A stretch of DNA of 64,000 nt from Paraglaciecola mesophila KMM 241 (lineage in GTDB: Bacteria > Pseudomonadota > Gammaproteobacteria > Enterobacterales > Alteromonadaceae): NCBI RefSeq assembly GCF_000315015.1, contig NZ_BAEP01000004.1, positions 62,001-126,000 of the forward strand, given 5' to 3'. Below, piece after piece: positions 17,614-26,424 of this stretch (positions within the stretch are counted from its first letter, which is position 1; every line of letters begins with the position of its first letter). The translations under genes were made by a program, and so were the position numbers. The notes under the pieces were generated by a model that had not been told where the DNA came from, ran no database searches, and saw nothing but the letters and a program-made list of their open reading frames with translations.

Positions 17614-19425
17614 ATGAAGATTCATCGCCATCTGTTTTTTGTTTCTGCCATATTAGTGACACTTTTACTGGGCGCCTGTGCCCAAAAGCAGAAAAGCCCA
17701 GTGTCACTCGCCACCGATGCGAAGATCACAAACTCAGACAAGTTACAGGCCACTAAAGCGTTACGTACCCTGGCTGACGACGTTTGGGTCGATTACCTTG
17801 AGCATTATACTTACTTACGGTTACAGGAAGGGTTGCTAATAGAGCGCTTCGAAGACTGGACTTTGCAGGAATACCGCAGGGAATTACGACAGGCTCAAAA
17901 ATATCGTGCAAGACTGAAAGAGATCAACAGCCTAGCCTTGTCGGGTGACGACTTGATCACCTACGAAATATTGGCCTTTCAAAATCAGGACGATGGCTCG
18001 AATGATGACGATTACTGGTTGGTGTTTGACATCACAGCCTACCAGGCCCCCTTCGCGTTCCAAACCAACCTGCAAGCCTTAGAGACGCAGTCCCTCGCTA
18101 GCGATTCAGACGCACAACATTACCTGAAACTGGTAGGCGAACTCGCAGATATAATCGACCAGCTAGTGGCCAAGGTTGAAGGGCAAATTGAGCGTGGTAT
18201 CTATTTGCCAAAGCCAGCCCTACCATCGACTAGGTTGACATGGGAAGGTATGCAAAGTGGCTTACCTTCAGCCATCAGAGTCGACGATAAACGACTGGAA
18301 GCGCTTTCTGTGGAGCAGCAGTCCCAGTTCAATAAAGCACTGGAATTGTTAATTGAAAATCGCATAACGGGTGGTTTCGACAGACTATTGGCTGTGATAG
18401 GAGAAGAATACGAAGCCAGTGCACCTGAAACTGTCGGCCTCGCTCAATATCCGAATGGTCTTGAGGTGTACAAAAGGTGGGTGAGAACAATGACGACCCT
18501 GGACCTTTCCCCTGAAAAAATACATCAACGGGGAAAAGCAGCTGTAGAAGATATTTCGCAGCGCATGGAGGCAATCCGAGTGCAGCTTGGATTTGAAGGA
18601 ACTGCCCAAGAATTCTTGCTGCATCTGAAAACCGACCCCAGATTTATAGCGGCAGACGCGGCAGACGTTGAAAAAAGATACTTAGAATACGTCCACCGAA
18701 TTGAGCCAAAATTAGGTGAATATTTCAAGTCTCAACCTAAAGCGCCTTATGGGATTAAACGGCTGCCACCGGGGGCCGAAGAGGGCATGACTTACGGCTA
18801 TTACGATGGCCCAAAAGCATCTCAGCCTGTTGGCTACTATTATTACAACGCATCGAATTTGCCGGAACGTAGCATGGTATGGGCAGGCTCCCTTATCTAC
18901 CATGAGCTGTTACCCGGTCACCATTTTCACATTGCTACGCAGGATGAAAATAAAGCACTACAGAAATTCCGCCAGAATTCCCTAGATACTGCTTATACCG
19001 AGGGCTGGGCTGAATACGCTGCCAGTCTACCAATAGAAATGGGCCTTTATGAGACACCTGAAGAATTATACGGCCGCTACATTGGGGAAATATTTCTAGC
19101 AGCACGCCTAGTTGTTGACACCGGTATGAACGCGCTCGGCTGGTCGCTAGAAGAGGCCCGTGAATACATGGCTAAATACGCTATACAGTCGCAAACTGAA
19201 ATCGCTTCTGAGACATTACGCTATTCAACCAGTATGCCTGCCCAAGCGCTTGCCTATCGTATCGGTTACGAAAAAATCTGGGAGCTTCGTAGACATGCCG
19301 AAGCGACGCTCGGCGACAAGTTTGATATTCGGGATTTCCACGATATTGTTTTATCGGACGGTTCAAAACCGCTGGCAGTGTTAGAGGCCAAGGTAGAGCG
19401 CTATATCGCGGCTACAAGAGACTAA
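17614..19425 (+). CDS. DUF885-family lipoprotein, predicted metallopeptidase
   Basis: 603 residues with a lipoprotein signal peptide: hydrophobic stretch then LLGAC, so the mature N-terminal Cys is acylated. The body is the helical DUF885 domain (COG4805). The predicted zinc site is HELLPGHH (about residue 430), followed by YTEGWAEYAASL, as in the family. Asp does not follow the signal Cys directly (CAQK), which favours outer-membrane sorting. DUF885 proteins are thought to be peptidases of the M3/M32-like clan; substrate unknown. Single gene with a GGAG ribosome-binding site. Confidence 0.85.
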   Translation: MKIHRHLFFVSAILVTLLLGACAQKQKSPVSLATDAKITNSDKLQATKALRTLADDVWVDYLEHYTYLRLQEGLLIERFEDWTLQEYRRELRQAQKYRARLKEINSLALSGDDLITYEILAFQNQDDGSNDDDYWLVFDITAYQAPFAFQTNLQALETQSLASDSDAQHYLKLVGELADIIDQLVAKVEGQIERGIYLPKPALPSTRLTWEGMQSGLPSAIRVDDKRLEALSVEQQSQFNKALELLIENRITGGFDRLLAVIGEEYEASAPETVGLAQYPNGLEVYKRWVRTMTTLDLSPEKIHQRGKAAVEDISQRMEAIRVQLGFEGTAQEFLLHLKTDPRFIAADAADVEKRYLEYVHRIEPKLGEYFKSQPKAPYGIKRLPPGAEEGMTYGYYDGPKASQPVGYYYYNASNLPERSMVWAGSLIYHELLPGHHFHIATQDENKALQKFRQNSLDTAYTEGWAEYAASLPIEMGLYETPEELYGRYIGEIFLAARLVVDTGMNALGWSLEEAREYMAKYAIQSQTEIASETLRYSTSMPAQALAYRIGYEKIWELRRHAEATLGDKFDIRDFHDIVLSDGSKPLAVLEAKVERYIAATRD

Positions 19426-19676
19426 CAGCTGGTGCGAATATTGGCGGTTGCGCCTATATACTCCGTAGTCCCCTTTCGGATACTGAGAGTTCACGGCGCA
19501 GCAGCCACATCTAGATAATAGTCAACGCATCAAGCACATCATGGCAACTCATCGGAGAAATGGTTGAGCAAACCACGCTCCACTGCCGCCTGCGGGCGGT
19601 TTCGTTGTGTAAGCCCCCCATAAAGTAAGTGTGGGTTCCATGAATCGAAAAAATAGGCACTATAATAGACACTATA

Positions 19677-19905
19677 AAGGACTGCGGAAACCCCAAGGAG
19701 GCAGACATCAAGTCAGAGCCGTTTAATACATGGCGATGATGTCAGCAATACAAAGTAACCCTGTATTTAAGGAAAAATATCAACAAATTGTCGCGGCAGG
19801 TAAGTCTAATTCGCCAAAATTGTCTGCATTAGAAAGTTAGTCGTTATCTTAAATACGACGCTAAGACAGGGGGCCTGGTATGAAGCACAAGAGGCTTTGT
19901 ATTAG
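19677..19905 (+). pseudogene. Remnant of an IS110-family transposase C-terminus
   Basis: Translation of this stretch gives, with one in-frame stop and one frameshift, the conserved IS110 C-terminal block: GGRHQVRAV-stop-YMAMMSAIQSN, then NPVFKEKYQQIVAAGK, then after a frame change KIVCIRKLVVILNTTLR. IS110 transposases end with VRxxLYMA...NPVxKxxYxxLxAAGKxxKVAxxAxxRKLxxILN, so the match is clear. The N-terminal DEDD catalytic half is absent and no terminal repeats remain. It is a decayed fragment, not a functional element. Confidence 0.8.
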
Positions 19906-19968
19906 CTATTGACGCCTTTGTCTGCGGGTAAGCACAAAATAGCGTCAAAGAACGTAAAGGCACAATAG

Positions 19969-20745
19969 TCAATATTTAACTAAGGTGCGGGTTTCTATGC
20001 TTTTACGCGGAACCGCCGCCTTTACATCACTGGTCATATCCAATGCGCTATGCGCCAAATGCGGCAGGCCGGTGTTGTCATAAATATTAAAAATAATCGC
20101 TTCATCAGGCGTCATTTTTGATTGGTAGAACCATTCATGCTCTGGGTTTTCGGCCACCCCTAATATTTGCCCAGTGCGGTCAGGGTAAATCAACTCGATG
20201 TTCATCCAGTCAACTACCTGCATTGAGCTTGGGCGAATAAAGCCAAGTGGCGATGACATTATCGGTTGCTCAACGGGGCGCCACACATTCACAAAGCCAT
20301 AATGCCCTTGTTGAAATTCTTTGGCGCGCTCAGCCCCCACTATGTCAACCAAACGTTTATTAACGCCCGCCTCGCTGTAATCGTTATGCACATTACGCGC
20401 AGGTCTGCGGGTAGCGTTTGGGTCATCAACGCGCACAGTGTGATCAAACACTAGCACCTCTTTCGCAGCGATTTCTTGCTTAAGTAACTGTGCTAACTCT
20501 TGTTCATATACGGCTTTCCAGCTGTGTCCATTTTCAAATTCATCCACCTTCGATTTTGCCGTTACAAATAAGATCCCATCCTCAGCAAAATTCACGGCGT
20601 TTGCTTGATTCCGTAAATCTCGCACCTTCACTTGAGTAGCAATCAACTCAGGAGAAATAAGATTACCAACAATACCATCCACGTCGAATTGAAACGCTTG
20701 GGGAGCATGGCTTCTCACATGATAATTTACTGTTGCAGTTGTCAC
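19969..20745 (-). CDS. CmcJ/NvfI-family oxidoreductase
   Basis: 258 residues resembling the CmcJ/AsaB/NvfI (GA4-desaturase-like) family: the early FVTAKSKVDEFEN segment, the RPARNVHNDYSEAGV block carrying the HNDYS motif, then FVNVWRP and DTGLPHLAHS-like C-terminal features (NTGLPHLAHSALDM). Members include cephamycin CmcJ and fungal non-haem iron/2-oxoglutarate-type oxygenases; the HND arrangement may be metal-binding. No partner biosynthetic genes are adjacent, so its substrate is unknown. Start ATG 20745 has AAGGAG (in the complement of 20752-20757). Confidence 0.75.
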   Translation of the reverse strand: MTTATVNYHVRSHAPQAFQFDVDGIVGNLISPELIATQVKVRDLRNQANAVNFAEDGILFVTAKSKVDEFENGHSWKAVYEQELAQLLKQEIAAKEVLVFDHTVRVDDPNATRRPARNVHNDYSEAGVNKRLVDIVGAERAKEFQQGHYGFVNVWRPVEQPIMSSPLGFIRPSSMQVVDWMNIELIYPDRTGQILGVAENPEHEWFYQSKMTPDEAIIFNIYDNTGLPHLAHSALDMTSDVKAAVPRKSIETRTLVKY

Positions 20746-21038
20746 AGGCTACTCCTTGATGCGCTAATGTTGGAAATGGACAAAACCCTTTTTAGGGGTG
20801 GGGAAATATAAATAGTTTGATGAGATGAATAAACACCCAGCGTGTTAAAACAGAATATGGAAAATAATGATAATTGGGGTTTCCGGCGCAGAAATTGTCG
20901 TTTAAGGAGCTGCATAACTAAAGTTGAGATAAGCCAACTAACAGACGCTCTATTCATGAAAAAAAGTACCATTGTGCTAGGTAAATCTATAAAAACGAGT
21001 ACTCACGCTTTTTCAGCAACGAATTTCAGGGAAAAAAC

Positions 21039-21998
21039 ATGACAAATTTCAGAGTCAAAACACGCATCACAGATATGCTCGGCATTGAAAAACCGATCAT
21101 TCAAGCCGCCATGGGTTGGATTGCACGCTCGCAACTTTCATCTGCGGTATCAAATGCAGGCGGCATGGGTATTATCGAAACCAGCTCTGGTGAGCTTGAT
21201 GTCATTCGCGAAGAAATTTTAAAGATGCGTGACCTAACCGATAAGCCTTTTGGTGTAAATATCGCTCAGGCGTTTGTTCGAGACCCTAAGATTTTGGATT
21301 TCATTATTGACCAAGGCATTAGGTTCGTAACCACCTCAGCGGGTGATCCGACTAAATACACTACACAGCTAAAAGAAGCTGGCCTCACCGTATTTCATGT
21401 TGTGCCACACCTAAAAGGCGCGTTAAAAGCGGTTGAAGCGGGCGTTGATGGTCTTATTGTTGAAGGCGGTGAAGGCGGCGGTTTCAAAAACGCTGACGAT
21501 GTATCAAGCATGGTGCTCATCCCACAAGTGTGTGAAGCGGTAAACGTGCCAATAGTCGCCGCGGGCGGCATTATGGACGGGCGCAGTATGGCCGCCGCCA
21601 TGGCATTAGGTGCAGAAGGCGTGCTTATGGGAACGCGCATTTTGAGCGCGATAGAAAGCCCAGTTCACCAAAACTGGAAAGACGCCATCATCAAGGCTGA
21701 TTCCACTGACACTGTATTTCTCAATCGCACTGGCCCAGGCCCTGCCCTTCGGGCGCTGCGCACAGAACGCTCAACACGAATTATGAATGAAGGTTCAGCG
21801 AATATCTTCAGCGAATTTCAAGATACTCAAGCGGTATACTTCGGCGGTGATTTAGAAGCAGGAATAGCCCTAACAGGCCAAGTCGCAGGGCGGATTAAAG
21901 AAACAAAATCGATTCAGCAAATATTCGATGAAACAATGATGGAGTTTGGCGAAGTGACCGGACGCTTAGCGGCGCTAAGCAACCTATTAGAGCGTTAA
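21039..21998 (+). CDS. FMN-dependent nitronate monooxygenase-like oxidoreductase
   Basis: 319-residue TIM-barrel flavoprotein of the nitronate monooxygenase / 2-nitropropane dioxygenase family: IIQAAMGWIARSQLSSAVSNAGGMGII at the N-terminus, the phosphate-binding GGEGGGF loop, and the AAGGIMDGRSMAAAMALGAEGVLMGTR FMN-binding block (a run of adjacent motifs in the middle). Such enzymes oxidise nitronates, but several relatives are enoyl reductases (FabK-like) or other NAD(P)H:FMN oxidoreductases, so the substrate is open. The stop codon lies inside a 20-bp tandem duplication. Located next to mesD-mesX but on the opposite strand. Confidence 0.82.
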   Translation: MTNFRVKTRITDMLGIEKPIIQAAMGWIARSQLSSAVSNAGGMGIIETSSGELDVIREEILKMRDLTDKPFGVNIAQAFVRDPKILDFIIDQGIRFVTTSAGDPTKYTTQLKEAGLTVFHVVPHLKGALKAVEAGVDGLIVEGGEGGGFKNADDVSSMVLIPQVCEAVNVPIVAAGGIMDGRSMAAAMALGAEGVLMGTRILSAIESPVHQNWKDAIIKADSTDTVFLNRTGPGPALRALRTERSTRIMNEGSANIFSEFQDTQAVYFGGDLEAGIALTGQVAGRIKETKSIQQIFDETMMEFGEVTGRLAALSNLLER

Positions 21999-22020
21999 GC
22001 AACCTATTAGAGCGTTAAGC
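21976..22020 (+). repeat. 20-bp tandem duplication spanning a stop codon
   Basis: AACCTATTAGAGCGTTAAGC occurs at 21981-22000 and again directly at 22001-22020, preceded by TAAGC, giving 2.25 copies. The first copy contains the final codons and TAA stop of the flavin oxidoreductase; the second is non-coding. It looks like a recent replication slippage. Confidence 0.95.
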
Positions 22021-22097
22021 AATTGAAGTTGTCATAAAAAATAAAGCAGGCACTTAACTGCGCCTGCTCGTTGGGTTGAAGTACTTATTCAACAACG

Positions 22098-23126
22098 CTA
22101 CGCCGAGAGTTCCTTGCGGATAATCTCAGTGCCCGCAGCTAACGCATTTAGCTTGGCTCTTGTTACCTCTTGGGATAAAGGCACCATGCCGCAATTAGTG
22201 CAAGGGTATAGGTTTTGTGCATCAACAAACTGCAGTGCTTTTCGCAGCGTATCGGCGACTTCTTCTGGGGTTTCGATGTTGTTAGTTGCTACATCAATGG
22301 CTCCTACCATGACCTTTTTGCCACGAAGCAGCTCGATTAATTCCATGGGTACTCGTGAATTTTGGCATTCCAGTGAAATTATATCGATATTGGATGATTG
22401 CAGCTTAGGGAAAATTTCTTCGTATTGGCGCCACTCTGCTCCTAAGCTCTTTTTCCAATCGGTATTGGCTTTAATGCCATAGCCATAACAAATATGTACT
22501 GCGGTTTGGCACTTGAGTCCTTCTACTGCACGCTCTAATGCGGCAATCCCCCAATCGTTAACCTCATCAAAAAATACATTAAAAGCCGGCTCGTCAAATT
22601 GAATAATATCCACTCCTGCAGCTTCAAGCTCTTTTGCTTCTTGATTGAGTATTTTAGCGAATTCCCACGCTAACTTTTCACGACTTTTGTAGTGGTCATC
22701 ATAAAGGGTATCGACCATGGTCATAGGCCCCGGCAGTGCCCATTTAATCGGTTGCTTAGTTTGTGAGCGCAAAAATTTGGCATCCTCTACGAATACCGAT
22801 TTTTGCCGTGTTACCGGGCCAACCACCATGGGTACGCTCGCGTCGTAGCGGTCACGTATTTTAACGGTTTTACGGTTCTCGAAATCTACACCATCAAGGT
22901 GCTCGATAAAGGTGGTCACAAAGTGTTGGCGCGATTGCTCACCGTCGCTGATGATATTAATGCCCGCTTGCTGTTGATTTAACAATGACAAACGCAACGC
23001 ATCCTGTTTCCCTTGAACAAGTTCATCATTTTGTAACTTCCAAGGTGACCAAAGTGTTTCAGGTTGAGCAAGCCAAGACGGTTTAGGCAAGCTGCCAGCG
23101 ATAGTGATAGGTAAAAGTGTTTTCAT
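22098..23126 (-). CDS. mesD: Core methionine synthase, MesD family (folate- and cobalamin-independent)
   Basis: 342 residues equivalent to the catalytic C-terminal half of MetE only. Zinc ligands are visible: H211 and C213 in VHICYG, E253 in SLEC, and C312 in NCGM. The N-terminal MetE folate-handling half is missing. Single-domain core synthases paired with a DUF1852 protein form the MesD group, described as making methionine from homocysteine without folate and needing MesX and oxygen. Here the DUF1852 gene is immediately upstream (27 bases), which is the defining context. MetE or MetH could exist elsewhere in the genome. Confidence 0.85.
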   Translation of the reverse strand: MKTLLPITIAGSLPKPSWLAQPETLWSPWKLQNDELVQGKQDALRLSLLNQQQAGINIISDGEQSRQHFVTTFIEHLDGVDFENRKTVKIRDRYDASVPMVVGPVTRQKSVFVEDAKFLRSQTKQPIKWALPGPMTMVDTLYDDHYKSREKLAWEFAKILNQEAKELEAAGVDIIQFDEPAFNVFFDEVNDWGIAALERAVEGLKCQTAVHICYGYGIKANTDWKKSLGAEWRQYEEIFPKLQSSNIDIISLECQNSRVPMELIELLRGKKVMVGAIDVATNNIETPEEVADTLRKALQFVDAQNLYPCTNCGMVPLSQEVTRAKLNALAAGTEIIRKELSA

Positions 23127-23153
23127 AATATGAGTGCTGTCTTTTTCAGTAAG

Positions 23154-24131
23154 TTAAAGTGTGCAGTTAGCTGACCATCTTGTAAGAATAGGCTGATAAG
23201 GTTTGATGAAGTGCTCTTCAACAAACTTGCCTTGCTCAACCGCTAGCTGGTTTCGCTCTTCTCTATCGTATTCAATTTGGGTCAGCGAATGATCTTGGTG
23301 ACGTAAATTCGGTTGATAATGCTTACCTGCAACCGCGTTAGCGTTATAAATCTCAGGGCGATAGATTTTCTGAAAAGTTTCCATGGTGCTAATGGTGCTA
23401 ATCAGCTCAAGATTAGTGTAATCATTGAGCAAATCCCCCGAGAAGTAGAAGGCCAAAGGCGCCACACTGTTTGCAGGCATAAAGTAGCGCACCTTTAATC
23501 CCATCTTGGCGAAGTACTTTTCTGTTAACGACGAATCATTCGGCTGGTACTCACACCCCAACACAGGATGCTGGTTTTCAGTGCGATGATAAGTTTTGTT
23601 TTCTGACACGCTCAGGCAAATAACAGGTGGTTTACTGAAGTTTGCTTTATACACATCTGAATTAACGAAGTGCTTAAATAGCTTGCCGTGTAAATCGCCA
23701 AAATCATCAGGAATACTAAACGACGCTTTGCCTTTATTGTGCTGTGACAAAATAACGCTAAAGTCATAATCACGTACATATGAGGAAAAGTTATTGCCCA
23801 CAATACCTTCAATACGCTGGTTGGTGGTGTGATCAAAAATATTGCTTTTTAAGATCTCAATGGTAGGGAACGTACGGCCATTCCCTTCAACGTCTATATC
23901 TACAGAAATAATCTCAAGCTCAGCCGAATAACGATCGCCTTTTTGGTTATCCCAAAATGCTAAGGCATTGAAACGGTTATTAATCATCTGCAAAGCATTG
24001 CGCAAGTTCTGTTGTCGCCGCTGTCCTCTGGCCAAGTTAGCGAAATTCGTAGTGATACGGGTATTGTCCGACGGATGGTAATTTTCATCGAAACAAATGC
24101 GCTTAATAGAAAATGTAAAATGGTTATTCAT
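23154..24131 (-). CDS. mesX: MesX (DUF1852), partner of MesD
   Basis: 325 residues of the DUF1852 family: FSIKRICFDENYHPSDNTRITTNFANLARG at the N-terminus (in pieces), a central putative-oxygenase-like region, and the C-terminal ANAVAGKHYQPNLRHQDH block. No signal peptide or membrane segment. First gene of the mesX-mesD operon. In the published pairing the DUF1852 protein is required for MesD activity; its chemistry is not settled, but an oxygen-dependent methyl-donor step has been proposed. No SAM riboswitch or MetJ box is evident upstream. Confidence 0.85.
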   Translation of the reverse strand: MNNHFTFSIKRICFDENYHPSDNTRITTNFANLARGQRRQQNLRNALQMINNRFNALAFWDNQKGDRYSAELEIISVDIDVEGNGRTFPTIEILKSNIFDHTTNQRIEGIVGNNFSSYVRDYDFSVILSQHNKGKASFSIPDDFGDLHGKLFKHFVNSDVYKANFSKPPVICLSVSENKTYHRTENQHPVLGCEYQPNDSSLTEKYFAKMGLKVRYFMPANSVAPLAFYFSGDLLNDYTNLELISTISTMETFQKIYRPEIYNANAVAGKHYQPNLRHQDHSLTQIEYDREERNQLAVEQGKFVEEHFIKPYQPILTRWSANCTL

Positions 24132-24481
24132 CGTGGCCTGACATTCCGTTTATTAATAAAACCTAATAGAGATAGCTCGTTCTAACCTCGTGGCTGAACC
24201 TTTAAAAAATTTGCTAACCGAATACTTAGCTTAAGTTGTTAAGCCAAACGTTGGCGGCAGAGTGTGTTTTATACTTGGAAGATTAGATGAATAAAAATGA
24301 TTTAAACTCATTAATACATGAACAATATTCATGATTCGAAAGTGTGTTGTTTCGTGGATATGAAATATCTTCAGGCACCCTATTGCGTAATCACCTCAGG
24401 AGCTGATGCGGGTGGGGACCGGTTCAGACAACATCGCCAAATATAAAAGTCCAAACCAAATCCTTATAAATCCGAAACAAT

Positions 24482-24515
24482 AAAAAAGCCCCTACAAAAT
24501 TGTAGGGGCTTTTTA
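24482..24515 (-). terminator. Strong intrinsic terminator, possibly the ancestral tRNA-Ser terminator
   Basis: AAAAAGCCCCTACA and TGTAGGGGCTTTTT pair around an AAAT loop, with T runs for both orientations. On the minus strand it starts about 7 bases after a CCA that ends a tRNA-3'-like sequence, exactly where a tRNA terminator would be. Confidence 0.85.
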
Positions 24516-24521
24516 ATTATC

Positions 24522-24540
24522 TGGTAGAGAGAGAGAATCC
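24522..24540 (-). other. Degenerate tRNA-Ser 3'-end-like sequence (candidate outer att site)
   Basis: TGGTAGAGAGAGAGAATCC on the plus strand resembles the plus-strand reading of the tRNA-Ser 3' end at 43836-43855 (TGGCGGAGAGAGAGGGATTC). Read on the minus strand it ends in CCA and is followed by an intrinsic terminator. The similarity is concentrated in the GA repeat, so low complexity is a real alternative. Confidence 0.4.
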
Positions 24541-24741
24541 ACTGCACGCTGCTACAAGCACAAGACTTGTATTGCTTAGTTTGTACGACGTAAATGTAGC
24601 AGCATTTCAAGACAGAGACGATGCAGTGAATAATGAGCCCGCTCAATAAACGGCTACTTTTCACACTTAGCGACTTGCTAGAATGGTCGAATTATTTATT
24701 TTTAACTGTCAGGGGTATTTGAATTGCTACTGCTATGGTAC

Positions 24742-24945
24742 TTATTCAGACAGACCTCCAATAAGCAACCATTGTTCACCTGATACTCCCTCAGGCTTTT
24801 TATCATTATCAAGTAGGCATTGTAATTTGAGCATTGACTCAGTCAAAAGAACATCTTCCGCCATCATTGATGTATACCCAACATTAGTGACAATATCCAC
24901 GTTGTCATATTGAAGCAAAATTCTCGCTAACTCATGGGTTTTCAT
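24742..24945 (-). CDS. Small hypothetical protein, 67 aa
   Basis: Starts MKTHELARILLQYDNVDIV, an opening seen in many small phage and island proteins (a short helix followed by a strand with a hydrophobic-acidic pattern). The rest has no motif. A weak AAGG lies 13 bases upstream of the ATG. It is the leftmost gene inside the proposed island and is read toward the boundary. No function can be given. Confidence 0.5.
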   Translation of the reverse strand: MKTHELARILLQYDNVDIVTNVGYTSMMAEDVLLTESMLKLQCLLDNDKKPEGVSGEQWLLIGGLSE

Positions 24946-24997
24946 TTCGTTATTAATGCCTTACTGGTTAAATATCATTTGATTTAAAGAGTAATAG

Positions 24998-25174
24998 CTA
25001 ATCTTTCTTGTTTTTTTGATCCTTGTCAACTTTCTCCATTTTAATAAACTCCTCTAACGCTGCGCCAGGGTCTTCTTCCCCTGCTATAGACTCTGCAATC
25101 GGACTTGCCGCCTCAGCTTCGGAATCTTTGAGGACACCGTCTTTTTTATCTTTTACTTCGTCATGTTTACTCAT
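24998..25174 (-). CDS. Small acidic/lysine-rich protein, 58 aa
   Basis: Reading from ATG 25174 gives MSKHDEVKDKKDGVLKDSE and continues with an Ala/Glu-rich middle (EAEAASPIAESIAGEED) and a Lys-rich tail ending KDQKNKKD. It is hydrophilic, almost without aromatic residues, and probably disordered. AGGT precedes the start. It lies 31 bases downstream of the membrane-protein gene 25206-25778, same strand, so it may be cotranscribed. Small charged proteins of this kind are common among stress-induced genes, but no family is recognised. Confidence 0.55.
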   Translation of the reverse strand: MSKHDEVKDKKDGVLKDSEAEAASPIAESIAGEEDPGAALEEFIKMEKVDKDQKNKKD

Positions 25175-25205
25175 CGTTTAAGTACCTATACACGGTTGAT
25201 TAAAT

Positions 25206-25778
25206 CTAATGTTTGAACTGCTCTGAAAGCGTTGCTGCTTTCTTCGCTCTGAGTCCACGAATAAATTCTTCTAAATAAGGTATGAGCTCCAGCGCTATCG
25301 CTACAAATAACACTGTAAATAAATAGGTCGTGGGTAAGGGCGCATCTTTCAATGTAAGTGTAAGTTCAGGAGGAAAACCATTAGCCGAAAACAATGACGT
25401 AAAATGAGGCCAGTGACGCGCAATAATCAGCACGAGTGCTAGAAGGGGAATCATCTCTAGAAAACTGTGTACATGTTGCTCAACAGGACCCACTCGTCTC
25501 TTGCTCACCGCATAAGACACGTCCCAAAGTGCAGTTAGCTCGTGAAGAATAAAGAGCAATATGCTGATAGCAATGATAAGCCCGTTAACCTCGAATAATA
25601 GAACCAGTATTAGTGGGATCCCGACTTCAGCAAACATGAGTAGATGAATGAAGGATTCTTTTGCTCCACTTGTTTTTGCAATATTGCTGCGTCGATGACA
25701 AAACCAGTCTACAACACCTGCTAAAAGCCAAACCGGAATGACAAAATACATTAAAATCAAAAGAGTAGGATCACTCAT
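25206..25778 (-). CDS. Integral membrane protein with conserved histidines
   Basis: 190 residues from ATG 25778, which has GGAGGT eight bases upstream (the in-frame ATG at 25793 lies before that site). Four or five hydrophobic helices. Polar residues cluster near the membrane: VDWFCHRRSN after helix 1, LHELTALWDV, and VEQHVHSFLEM. His/Glu motifs next to helices suggest a metal site like those of membrane diiron or hydroxylase-like proteins, but I cannot assign a family. Context is the stress/membrane cargo of the island. Confidence 0.7.
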   Translation of the reverse strand: MSDPTLLILMYFVIPVWLLAGVVDWFCHRRSNIAKTSGAKESFIHLLMFAEVGIPLILVLLFEVNGLIIAISILLFILHELTALWDVSYAVSKRRVGPVEQHVHSFLEMIPLLALVLIIARHWPHFTSLFSANGFPPELTLTLKDAPLPTTYLFTVLFVAIALELIPYLEEFIRGLRAKKAATLSEQFKH

Positions 25779-25842
25779 TGAAATTACCTCCATACAACTA
25801 ATACAGAGTGCTTACGTTTTACCCGTGAGCACACCACTAAAT

Positions 25843-26424
25843 TCACTTCAAAATTTCATAATTAATAGGTTTATATTCGAAGTTGTTCGATTCGCCAGCT
25901 GAACACGCTGTTAAGCCTACAATTAGATCCATAGAGGCCTCAAATATAGTGTAATCACCGGCTTTACTTTTGGGTGGAAGAACTTTGAAACTCCCATCCA
26001 CGCCCACCTCAACATTCATAAATGTGTTAAAGGTCGTTCCAATTAAATGCTCAGGTATACCGAATTCAGAAAATGCATTAACTAAATTTCCATGACAACC
26101 AGGAACCGGCTTTTCATTTGGGTAGAAGTGTTTAAATGTATCAACACTGCATGGCGTTAATAAAAAGTCGTGATCTTCAACCATATCGTCAATAATTTTC
26201 AGCATGACGTTGCTTTGATTAGAGTAAAGCTTACTGCCCACCTTAAATGTCAATGATTCGTTATAATCTAATGAGCGACCAGAAGACAAAAATTCATTCA
26301 AATTATGTTCATTGAAGCAATATATATCAGCCACTTGCTGGCCTAAGGGATCTGTCACTTTTAAACGTTCCCCTTTCTTCATTTTAAATGCGGTACCACT
26401 TCTGGGCTTGATTTCGTTAATCAT
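25843..26424 (-). CDS. DUF1989 (urea carboxylase-associated) family protein
   Basis: 193 residues. The C-terminal LTACSAGESNNFEYKPINYEI is the DUF1989 signature; the Cys in LTACS and the earlier LTPCSVDTF and PGCHGN segments are the usual conserved positions and are plausible metal ligands. DUF1989 proteins occur with urea carboxylase and include the two subunits of carboxyguanidine deiminase in guanidine degradation. Here no urea carboxylase or allophanate hydrolase is present; instead the gene overlaps by 8 bases the upstream YqcI/YcgG gene, so the two are translationally coupled and probably act on one nitrogenous substrate. Confidence 0.85.
   Translation of the reverse strand: MINEIKPRSGTAFKMKKGERLKVTDPLGQQVADIYCFNEHNLNEFLSSGRSLDYNESLTFKVGSKLYSNQSNVMLKIIDDMVEDHDFLLTPCSVDTFKHFYPNEKPVPGCHGNLVNAFSEFGIPEHLIGTTFNTFMNVEVGVDGSFKVLPPKSKAGDYTIFEASMDLIVGLTACSAGESNNFEYKPINYEILK

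Larger units (their letters stand above)
24132..24741. other. Intergenic region at the left island boundary
   Basis: 610 bases without a supported gene. It contains the mesX promoter side, a strong terminator at 24482-24515 and a sequence like a decayed tRNA-Ser 3' end at 24522-24540, both listed separately. The rest, 24541-24741, shows nothing else that I recognise. Confidence 0.5.

Noticed and set aside
24132-24480. SAM riboswitch or MetJ box upstream of mesX
   Set aside because: I looked for AGACGTCT-like boxes and for a riboswitch-like stem set and found neither.
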